DNA of 5,141 nt, from contig JAUIIF010000366.1 in NCBI GenBank assembly GCA_030431945.1, forward strand, positions 1-5,141. Direction: 5' to 3'. This DNA comes from Bacteroidia bacterium. GTDB taxonomy: Bacteria; Bacteroidota; Bacteroidia; Chitinophagales; Saprospiraceae. The notes under the pieces were generated by a model. The model saw only the letters and a program-made list of their open reading frames with translations. It had not been told where the DNA came from and made no database searches. Within the stretch, counting starts at the first letter, position 1; each line of letters begins with the position of its first letter. A program made the translations under genes and the position numbers. Below are positions 1 to 5,141 of this stretch, piece after piece.

Positions 1-333
1 GGGGTGCGCGCCTCCGTCGACTACATTCTGGGCCACAATCCACTCGGCTACAGCTACGTTACGGGGTTTGGCGACAAGACCCCCATGTTCATTCATCACC
101 GGGCGAGTGCTGCCGACGGTATCGCGGCCCCCATACCCGGTTTCCTTTCCGGAGGCGCGAACCGGGGACAGCAAGATCGGGAAAGTACCACCTACCCTAA
201 CCATGCCGCACCCATGCAGAGTTGGGCCGACCAGGTGCCAAGCTACGCCAGTAATGAAATCTGTCTGAACTGGAATGCTCCGTTGACCTACGTGCTGGGC
301 TGGCTCGAATCGGTCGCCCGGCAGCAAGACTAA
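1..333 (+). CDS. Glycoside hydrolase family 9 (cellulase-type), C-terminal fragment
   Basis: This is the last 110 codons of a GH9 enzyme, a family of inverting endo- or exo-glucanases acting on cellulose and related beta-glucans. The reading frame is open from base 1 and ends at TAA 331-333, so the start and most of the (alpha/alpha)6 barrel lie upstream. GH9 hallmarks are visible in order: DYILGHNPLGYSYVTGFG near the left edge; the HHR motif (codons at 94-102) that lines the active site; the PIPGFLSGGAN loop; and YASNE followed by NWNAPL. The Glu of that last motif (codon 256-258) aligns with the family's general acid. The protein stops about 24 residues after this Glu, with no C-terminal binding module and no type IX secretion sorting domain. 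Any accessory domain or export signal must therefore be N-terminal. The GTG at position 4 is only an internal valine codon. The family is certain; the exact substrate cannot be told from this part. Confidence 0.93.
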   Translation, partial: GVRASVDYILGHNPLGYSYVTGFGDKTPMFIHHRASAADGIAAPIPGFLSGGANRGQQDRESTTYPNHAAPMQSWADQVPSYASNEICLNWNAPLTYVLGWLESVARQQD

Positions 334-397
334 TCCTGCGGGGCAGGGCCTCCGGAATAACCCGTAAATGCACCCGGAACGAGACGGCAAAAGACTT
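334..397. other. Convergent intergenic gap, no clear terminator
   Basis: These 64 bases separate the stop codons of two converging genes. The only structures seen are a 4-bp CCTG/CAGG hairpin near 336-348 and a widely spaced TCCGG/CCGGA pair. Neither is followed by a T-run, so no intrinsic terminator can be supported on either strand. Confidence 0.5.
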
Positions 398-1606
398 TTA
401 CTTAAGCACCGTCTTAACCTCGACGGTTTCGTGCAGGGTCTTGTGTACGGGGCAGCGATCGGCAATTTCCAGCAGGCGCGCCAGTTGTGCCTCGTCGAGG
501 TCTCCCCGCAGCATTATTGTCCGGTCGAAATGGTCGATTTTCGTGGGGTTTTCGTCAGCGGCGGCCATATCCTCTGCGTAGTCTTTCCGGTGATCTATGT
601 GCACCTCCACACTTTCCACGTTCCATTTTTTCCGGCGGGCGTACAGCTGGATGGTCATGGCCGTACAGGCCCCGAGGCCGGCACTTACGAGGTCATACGG
701 CCCCGGACCATAATCATTTCCGCCAACCGACTCGGGCTCATCGGCCGTCAGGTGATGATGACGGACCATTATTTCGGTAGTAAACCCCTCTTTACCCAGG
801 CGCACGGCCACTTCCTTGTCGGACTGAAGGGGCGCGGCCGCAGGTGCAGAGATGTACCTGGAAGACCAGCCGGCAATTACTTCGCCGGCGTAGTGGGCGT
901 CTGCGGCATTGGTCAGCAGGTGGTCGGCTCCGTCGAGCGAAACAAAGCTTTTCGGGTGTCGGGCCGCGGTGTAGAGTTTGGCAGCCTCATCAATGTTTAC
1001 GGTCTGGTCTTGGGGAGAGTGCAGGATCAGCAGTGCTGCGTCAAGCTCCTGGATGTGTTCCTCGACGCGTTGTTCCTCCAGGTCGTCAAGAAATTGTTTG
1101 GCGATGCTGAACGGGCGCCCGCCGATATTTACCGTCGCTGCTCCCTGCTGCTCGATGGTCTTCAGGTCTTCCGCAAAATGGCTGGCTACGTGGTCGGCCG
1201 CAAAGGGCGCTCCAATGGTGGCTACGGCCCTGATGCCCGTCAGTTGAGTAGCGGCACAGAGCACGGCCGCCCCGCCAAGGCTGTGCCCGACTAATAACGA
1301 TGGGGGCTGGTGCGCTGCGGCCAGGTACTCCGCGGCCGCCAGGAGATCAGCAATGTTGGTGGTGAAGTTGGTGTCGACAAAGTCCCCCTCGCTATTGCCC
1401 AGGCCGGTGAAGTCAAAACGGAGTACGCCATAACCCCGTAGGTTCAGGGCCCGGCTGATGTTACGTACGGCAGCCAGGGAACTGGAGCAGGTAAAGCAAT
1501 GCGCAAAAAGCGCAAAAGCGTGAGGGTGTTGGTTTACCGGCAATTCTAACCTGGCGGATAACTGCTGGCCCCGCCCGTTGGGGAATGATACACGTGAACT
1601 TTTCAC
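398..1606 (-). CDS. Bifunctional alpha/beta hydrolase - OsmC family peroxiredoxin fusion
   Basis: A 402-residue, probably cytosolic protein of two domains. Residues 1 to about 255 form an alpha/beta hydrolase: a strand followed by FAHCFTCSSS near residue 34, then RFDFTGLGNSEG, the nucleophile elbow GHSLGG with Ser109, Asp200 in HSPQDQTV, and His229 in DGADHLL, giving a complete Ser-Asp-His triad. Residues from about 262 to the end are an OsmC/Ohr-like domain with its two conserved cysteines, Cys314 in GLGACTAMT and Cys385 in DRCPVHKTL. In studied OsmC/Ohr proteins these reduce organic hydroperoxides. The two-domain order matches a family annotated in many bacteria; its physiological substrate is unknown to me. 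The start is GTG at 1604-1606: no ATG lies between it and the in-frame upstream stop, and the hydrolase fold begins just after it. No Shine-Dalgarno is visible. It converges with the GH9 gene (64-bp gap) and diverges from the small gene at 1681. Confidence 0.94.
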   Translation of the reverse strand: MKSSRVSFPNGRGQQLSARLELPVNQHPHAFALFAHCFTCSSSLAAVRNISRALNLRGYGVLRFDFTGLGNSEGDFVDTNFTTNIADLLAAAEYLAAAHQPPSLLVGHSLGGAAVLCAATQLTGIRAVATIGAPFAADHVASHFAEDLKTIEQQGAATVNIGGRPFSIAKQFLDDLEEQRVEEHIQELDAALLILHSPQDQTVNIDEAAKLYTAARHPKSFVSLDGADHLLTNAADAHYAGEVIAGWSSRYISAPAAAPLQSDKEVAVRLGKEGFTTEIMVRHHHLTADEPESVGGNDYGPGPYDLVSAGLGACTAMTIQLYARRKKWNVESVEVHIDHRKDYAEDMAAADENPTKIDHFDRTIMLRGDLDEAQLARLLEIADRCPVHKTLHETVEVKTVLK

Positions 1607-1632
1607 AGTAAAGATATTTTTTAAACAAAATG

Positions 1633-1664
1633 TTTGTAAAATGTTTAAAACAAGCTTAATTTTG
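1633..1664 (+). promoter_or_regulatory. Bacteroidota-type promoter for the 79-aa gene
   Basis: TTTG at 1633-1636 is followed by exactly 20 bases and then TAATTTTG at 1657-1664. This is a full match to the Bacteroidota sigma-ABfr consensus (TTTG, 19-21 bases, TAnnTTTG). Transcription would be expected to begin about 6-8 bases downstream, near 1671, leaving a leader of only about ten bases before the ATG at 1681. Both elements lie in the only strongly AT-rich stretch of the window. Confidence 0.7.
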
Positions 1665-1672
1665 TTTTAAAC
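1643..1672. repeat. Perfect 11-bp inverted repeat over the divergent promoters (candidate operator)
   Basis: The left arm GTTTAAAACAA (1643-1653) and the right arm TTGTTTTAAAC (1662-1672) are exact reverse complements separated by 8 bases. The dyad centre, 1657.5, is also the point at which the plus-strand and minus-strand -7 boxes meet. Smaller TGTTT/AAACA palindromes lie inside and beside it, at 1642-1652 (5-1-5) and at 1623-1635 (5-3-5). AT-rich DNA produces chance palindromes, but an 11-bp perfect dyad at this position makes a plausible binding site for a dimeric repressor. No regulator gene is visible in the window. Confidence 0.5.
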
Positions 1673-1681
1673 TCGCCGAAA
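1651..1681 (-). promoter_or_regulatory. Possible divergent promoter for the hydrolase-OsmC gene
   Basis: Read on the minus strand, TTTC (1681-1678), 19 bases and TAAGCTTG (1658-1651) match the Bacteroidota consensus with one mismatch in each element. This would give a leader of roughly 38 bases before the GTG start at 1606. The -7 box shares the TA step at 1657-1658 with the plus-strand promoter, so the two would compete or be coregulated. This is a weaker match than the plus-strand promoter. Confidence 0.35.
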
Positions 1682-1920
1682 TGTCCTCCCCGGAAAATAA
1701 AAACCCCTCCCAGCCTGGAGAAAAGCCTCAGCCCGCCACACCCGAAGAGCCGGAGCGTAACCGCCTGCGCGACCTGATCGTGATTATTATCACTTACCCC
1801 CTTACGCCTACGGAGCGGACGGGGAAGCTTGCCGCTAAAAAGCCCTGGCTGGAGTTTATTTCGCTACTGCTGAAAGTCGCCCTGGCGGCCTACGCCCTGT
1901 ACGAAGGCATCACGAACTGA
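1681..1920 (+). CDS. Small hypothetical protein, putative membrane-associated
   Basis: A 79-residue protein I do not recognise. Residues 1-27 are rich in Pro, Glu, Lys and Ser and look disordered. Residues 31-39 (DLIVIIITY) form a short hydrophobic strand-like patch. Residues about 57-75 form a second hydrophobic stretch, LEFISLLLKVALAAYALY, with one Lys in the middle, which could be a single membrane helix or a membrane-lying amphipathic helix. There is no signal peptide or lipobox, so if inserted it would be C-terminally anchored with the charged N-terminus probably in the cytoplasm. The case that it is a real gene is a good promoter placed just upstream, an ATG directly after it, and codon use like its neighbours. 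It stands alone on the plus strand between two minus-strand transcription units. Function unknown. Confidence 0.65.
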   Translation: MSSPENKNPSQPGEKPQPATPEEPERNRLRDLIVIIITYPLTPTERTGKLAAKKPWLEFISLLLKVALAAYALYEGITN

Positions 1921-1967
1921 TTGTTTGAATTTCCCGGGGAAAGGTAATGTCATCGCTTCTTTCCGCT

Positions 1968-3632
1968 TTAAGTCTCCGCCAGGTACTGGTGGACAAATTT
2001 AATAGCCATGGCCCCTTCCCCTACGGCGGAGGCCACCCGGTTCATGGCACCGGAACGAACATCTCCGGCAGCGAAAATACCGGGTTGGCAGGTTTCCAGG
2101 AGGAAGGGCCCCCGTTCCAGGGGCCAGTTTTTGGACCGTTCCTGGCTAGCCATCAGGTCCCGTCCCGTAACCACAAATCCGCGCTCATCGGTCAGGATCT
2201 GCCCCCGCTCGATCCACTCGGTGCGGGGGCGGGCACCAATAAAGATGAAAACCGCATCGGCAGGCTCCTCAAAGTTATAATCTTCCTCCAGGTTACGGAT
2301 TACCAGCCGTTCTACCCGGTCGTCATCTCCGCACACTTTCACGATTTCACGATGACCGTGCACGAAGATGTTGTCAATACCATCGATCTGGTCGATCAGG
2401 TAACTGGACATGCTGGACGTAAGGTCAGGTCGCCGGATCATGATGTGTACCTCTTTCGCAAATTTGCTGAGGTAAACCGCCCCCTGGCCCGCAGAATTTC
2501 CCCCGCCCACTACGTAGATGGTCTGGTTCTCACAGGCTTTGGCTTCCGTCATGGCGGCCCCGTAATACACTCCGGCACCGGTAAATTTATCCGCCCCCTC
2601 CGCCGGCCAGTGCCGGTACTGGACGCCCGTGGTCAGGATGAGGGCTTTGGCCCTCACCTCCGCACCGTCGTCCAGGGTAATAATTTTGTAGTTGTCCTGC
2701 ACGCGTACATCCGAAACTTCCCGTGGACTGACCACCTCCACCCCAAAACGCAAGGTTTGTGCCATTGCCCGCCGGGTAAGTTCAGCGCCGGAGAGCCCGC
2801 TGGGGAAACCCAGGTAATTTTCAATCCGGCTGCTGGTACCGGCTTGCCCGCCCGGTGCCCGTTTTTCAATCAGCAGCGTTTTTAATCCTTCGGAGCCACC
2901 GTAAACGGCGGCGGCCATACCCGCCGGCCCGCCGCCAACAATGACCACGTCGTAGAGTTCCTCGGCCGCTGTTGCACTCATGCCCAGGCGCTCGGCCAGC
3001 TCGGGCAGGCTGGGGTCCGGCAGGGTACTGCCGTCTTCCATGATGACGAGGGGGAGCGTTTTATTCCCGCAATTGTGGAGTTCGAGCAATTTCTGGCCCC
3101 GCTCTCCGTAGGCATCGACCCACTGGTAGGGCTTCAGATTGGCGGCGAGCCAATCCTTGATGTTGTGGCTTTTAGGAGAATACTGGTACCCCACTACTTT
3201 GATGCCCTGGAATTCGGGTCGGAAATTCAGCTTCCAGTCCTCCAGGAGTTCATCAAGCACGGGATAGAGCTTTTCTTCCGGCGGGTCCCAGGGTTTCAGC
3301 AGGTAATAATCCAGCTGAACATCATTAATGGCTTTAATGGCCGCCTGGGTATCGGAATAGGCCGTTAACAGCGCTCTTTTGGCTTTAGGGAAAAAGGGCT
3401 TGGCCTTTTCCAGGAACTCAACGCCCAGCATTTCCGGCATGCGTTGGTCGGAGAGGAAAAGCGCAATGGTCTCGCCCTTCTTTTTTAATTCTTCTACGGC
3501 CTCCAGCGCTTCCTGAGCACTAATGGTACTGATGATCCGGTAATCGTCTTTATACTGGTTACGCAGGTCCCGCTTGAGCGAACGGAGTACTTGCTGATCA
3601 TCGTCAACGGAAAGGATGATGGGTTTTTTCAT
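1968..3632 (-). CDS. Response regulator - glutaredoxin-like - thioredoxin-reductase-like flavoprotein fusion
   Basis: A 554-residue three-part protein. Residues 1 to about 127 are a receiver domain with the acidic cluster Asp10-12, phospho-acceptor Asp62 in LSDQRMP, Thr90 and Lys113, all intact. Residues about 142-215 look like a glutaredoxin/thioredoxin fold: strand IKVVGYQ, then YSPKSHN where CPxC is expected, and TLPLVIMEDGS with the usual cis-Pro. Residues about 226-554 are a class II thioredoxin-reductase-like enzyme: FAD motif GGGPAG (233-238), GGQAGTSSRIENYLGFP, NAD(P)H motif GGGNSAG (376-382) and the C-terminal FAD motif GIFAAGDV with Asp524. The redox CxxC is missing; YYGAAMTEA occupies its place. 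The four cysteines (188, 367, 434, 515) are all isolated. It is therefore probably not a true thioredoxin reductase; electron acceptor unknown. The start ATG at 3630-3632 directly precedes the receiver fold. It lies 95 bp downstream of the kinase gene, in an apparent operon. Confidence 0.95.
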   Translation of the reverse strand: MKKPIILSVDDDQQVLRSLKRDLRNQYKDDYRIISTISAQEALEAVEELKKKGETIALFLSDQRMPEMLGVEFLEKAKPFFPKAKRALLTAYSDTQAAIKAINDVQLDYYLLKPWDPPEEKLYPVLDELLEDWKLNFRPEFQGIKVVGYQYSPKSHNIKDWLAANLKPYQWVDAYGERGQKLLELHNCGNKTLPLVIMEDGSTLPDPSLPELAERLGMSATAAEELYDVVIVGGGPAGMAAAVYGGSEGLKTLLIEKRAPGGQAGTSSRIENYLGFPSGLSGAELTRRAMAQTLRFGVEVVSPREVSDVRVQDNYKIITLDDGAEVRAKALILTTGVQYRHWPAEGADKFTGAGVYYGAAMTEAKACENQTIYVVGGGNSAGQGAVYLSKFAKEVHIMIRRPDLTSSMSSYLIDQIDGIDNIFVHGHREIVKVCGDDDRVERLVIRNLEEDYNFEEPADAVFIFIGARPRTEWIERGQILTDERGFVVTGRDLMASQERSKNWPLERGPFLLETCQPGIFAAGDVRSGAMNRVASAVGEGAMAIKFVHQYLAET

Positions 3633-3727
3633 TTAATTATCGGATTTTCAGGTTCAGGAGGGCGGGAGGCACCGCTGCTGGTGCTGTTTGCGGTGAGTGC
3701 GTCTTTACTTTTCGGCCGTTGCCGGAC
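3633..3727. other. Spacer inside the kinase-flavoprotein operon with alternative short hairpins
   Basis: These 95 bases separate the kinase stop codon from the flavoprotein ATG. No Bacteroidota promoter match was found on the minus strand, which supports cotranscription. Two small stems share one arm and exclude each other: CACCGC/GCGGTG (3670-3675 with 3690-3695, 14-base loop) and GCACC/GGTGC (3669-3673 with 3680-3684, 6-base loop). There is no T-run after either, so they are not a terminator. The bases just before the ATG are A/T-rich without a Shine-Dalgarno, as is usual in Bacteroidota. Confidence 0.35.
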
Positions 3728-5140
3728 CTATAACGGGAAGCAAACCCGGAAGCAGGTGTTGCCAGGTTCACTTTCAAGGCTGACCGTTCCCCCGTGTCTC
3801 TTTAGCACCCGGCGGACAATGTCCAGGCCCATCCCGGTGCCTTCACCAATGCCCTTTGTGGTGAAAAAAGGATCGAAGACCTGGGTCTGAATCTCCTTCG
3901 GAACGCCGGGCCCATTATCCGTAAACTCAATACAAAGATTGTTTCGCTGTTGATAAGTACGAATGGTCAGTTTACCCCTGCCGTCATTTGGCAGCGCATC
4001 GAGCGCATTCGTGATCAGGTTGGTCCACACCTGGTTAAGTTCCCCCTCCAGGGCCTTGATGCTGGGCAGATCTTTATCAATGGCTTTTTCGAGGGTCACG
4101 TGCTGTTTCTTAAACCGATACTTCAACATGGTAAGGGTCGAAAAGATGCCTTTGTGTACATCGACGAACTCCATGCTCGGCTCACTGTCCATATGGCTGT
4201 AAGACTTGATGGAAGTGATGAGCTCCGCAATCCGTGAACTGGCGGTACGAATTTCTCCTACTAATCCTTCGGTCGTCAGAGACGTTTCCACCCACCATAA
4301 TACCGTTTGCAGGGCTTCGGCCGGGAGTACGGCAGCAATTTTATCCAGGTCTTCCGGCCGGAAATCCCAATCAACAAAAGTATCGATTACTTCTTCTCCA
4401 TTCTCCAGATCGTGGTCTTCGAACCAATCGGTCAGGTCATCCCTGCGTTCCTCCTGCTCCAGGAGACTAAGTTCTTTACCGTTGTCGTGCGCAGCAATCC
4501 GGGCAAAGAGCACTTCGTTTACCACATCGACGTCTTCCGCATTAACGCGCATCGTCACGAGTGCTTTGAACCGCTCCGGGGTAGCATTAAGGTGCTTTTG
4601 GAGCTCCTGGCTGCTCCGGACCACCGCCGAGGCCGGATTATTCAGCTCGTGGGCCAGGCCCGCACTCATTTTTCCGAGCGCCATGAGCTTTTCGTCCATC
4701 AGTTGAATTTGCTGAAAATCCCGTACCCGCTCGGTCATTACGGCCACCAGGGCCTGGGTCAGAATGTAGCTGGTATTCACCATTTCGGTAAAGCAATCGC
4801 GGTGCAACTGAAGGATGTTCCCGGCCTTTACCGCAATACCTTCGGCACCGGTATGCGTCATGCGGCTAAACGGCAACACCCCCGTTACGTAAGGAGCCTC
4901 CCAAACGCCGATTTCGCGTTTTCGCCCATCCTTTTCTCTGCGGATGAGAAAAGCCCCTTTCAGGATGATCTGCATATGCTCCGCCGGCGCACCATCTTCG
5001 AATACGGCCTCCCCTTCTTCAAGGCAGAAGAATTCACTTTTGTCGATCAGCCACTGTAAGGCTGTATCGGGAACGTCGCTGAATATCTCAAAAGCTTGGA
5101 GTTGAGCTAGGAGGTCACTAGGCTTTTCACAGACTTGCAT
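3728..5140 (-). CDS. Sensor histidine kinase with N-terminal cyclic-nucleotide-binding-like domain
   Basis: A 470-residue protein with no transmembrane segment, so cytosolic. Residues about 14-140 resemble a CRP-type cyclic-nucleotide-binding beta-roll (for example EEGEAVFEDGAPAEHMQIILKG), but the phosphate-binding cassette with its usual Glu and Arg pair is not recognisable around GVLPFSRMTHTGAEG. A helix (about 141-160) leads to the H-box GLAHELNNP with phospho-acceptor His164. Between the two dimerisation helices lies an acidic insert (about 186-290) of unknown fold, followed by the second helix RIAELITSIKSYSHMD. The ATPase domain has the N-box (Asn374/Asn378), G1 DNGPG (408-412), F-box FDPFFTTK and G2 GTGMGL, so it should be an active kinase. 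Its likely partner is the receiver of the downstream flavoprotein. The ATG lies one base from the window edge; the length and domain start fit a complete gene, but an upstream in-frame extension cannot be excluded. Confidence 0.94.
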   Translation of the reverse strand: MQVCEKPSDLLAQLQAFEIFSDVPDTALQWLIDKSEFFCLEEGEAVFEDGAPAEHMQIILKGAFLIRREKDGRKREIGVWEAPYVTGVLPFSRMTHTGAEGIAVKAGNILQLHRDCFTEMVNTSYILTQALVAVMTERVRDFQQIQLMDEKLMALGKMSAGLAHELNNPASAVVRSSQELQKHLNATPERFKALVTMRVNAEDVDVVNEVLFARIAAHDNGKELSLLEQEERRDDLTDWFEDHDLENGEEVIDTFVDWDFRPEDLDKIAAVLPAEALQTVLWWVETSLTTEGLVGEIRTASSRIAELITSIKSYSHMDSEPSMEFVDVHKGIFSTLTMLKYRFKKQHVTLEKAIDKDLPSIKALEGELNQVWTNLITNALDALPNDGRGKLTIRTYQQRNNLCIEFTDNGPGVPKEIQTQVFDPFFTTKGIGEGTGMGLDIVRRVLKRHGGTVSLESEPGNTCFRVCFPL

Positions 5141-5141
5141 G

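Noticed and set aside
4..333. GTG at position 4 as the start of a small complete gene
   Set aside because: The frame is open to the window edge and the translation begins in the middle of the GH9 catalytic domain, so this is a gene truncated by the window.
368..1294. A 308-codon plus-strand open frame opposite the hydrolase-OsmC gene
   Set aside because: The minus-strand protein in this region has two complete recognisable domains with all catalytic residues. The plus-strand translation shows no known motif and is a shadow of GC-rich codon structure.
1627..1646. Direct repeat AAAATGTTT (1627-1635 and 1638-1646) as an iteron or tandem repeat
   Set aside because: Only two short copies in very AT-rich DNA, better explained as part of the TGTTT/AAACA half-site cluster in the promoter region.
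1930..1942. TTTCCCGGGGAAA palindrome between the converging small gene and flavoprotein gene, as a bidirectional terminator
   Set aside because: The stem can form only about 5 bp around a 3-base loop, and no T-run follows on either strand.
1947..2885. A 312-codon plus-strand open frame opposite the flavoprotein gene
   Set aside because: It lies antisense to well-conserved FAD and NAD(P)H motifs, its translation has no family signature, and no promoter was seen in front of it.
1968..3632. Annotation of the fusion as thioredoxin reductase (trxB)
   Set aside because: The FAD and NAD(P)H folds match, but the CxxC that defines the enzyme is absent, so the symbol would overstate what the sequence shows.
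4206..5059. Long plus-strand open frames (166 and 250 codons) opposite the kinase gene
   Set aside because: One is a low-complexity Ser/Arg-rich translation and the other lacks any motif. Both overlap the clear H-box and sensor-domain coding sequence on the minus strand.

Overview
The window looks like chromosomal DNA of a fairly GC-rich member of the Bacteroidota, possibly a Lewinella/Saprospiria-like or Rhodothermia-like marine or biomass-degrading bacterium. This placement is an inference. It rests on a family 9 glycoside hydrolase, the absence of Shine-Dalgarno-like leaders in front of the start codons, and an AT-rich intergenic promoter matching the Bacteroidota form TTTG-N20-TAnnTTTG. 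No rRNA, tRNA, CRISPR or mobile-element sequence was seen.

Layout. Positions 1-333 (+) hold the C-terminal end of a GH9 cellulase-type enzyme that begins upstream of the window. It converges on 398-1606 (-), a fusion of an alpha/beta hydrolase with an OsmC-type peroxiredoxin. A short AT-rich spacer (1607-1680) separates that gene from a divergent small gene at 1681-1920 (+), which encodes a 79-residue protein with a Pro/Glu-rich N-terminus and a hydrophobic C-terminus. The spacer carries a good Bacteroidota promoter for the small gene, a weaker candidate for the minus-strand gene, and a perfect 11-bp inverted repeat on which the two -7 boxes are symmetrically centred. The small gene converges on a two-gene minus-strand unit that fills the rest of the window. 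This unit is a histidine kinase with an N-terminal cyclic-nucleotide-binding-like fold (3728-5140), followed after 95 bp by a fused response regulator / glutaredoxin-like / thioredoxin-reductase-like flavoprotein (1968-3632).

The kinase-flavoprotein pair is the most interesting part. The receiver domain keeps its phosphorylation residues, but its output is a flavin/NAD(P)H oxidoreductase rather than a DNA-binding domain. The CxxC expected in the reductase and the CPxC expected in the glutaredoxin-like domain are both absent. The pair therefore looks like a two-component system in which phosphorylation and a redox flavoprotein control each other, rather than a conventional thioredoxin system. 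The architecture is known from genome annotation (fused response regulator/thioredoxin-disulfide reductase), but the product name is misleading given the missing cysteines. The OsmC fusion nearby adds a second thiol/peroxide-related protein, although nothing in the sequence ties it directly to the two-component pair.
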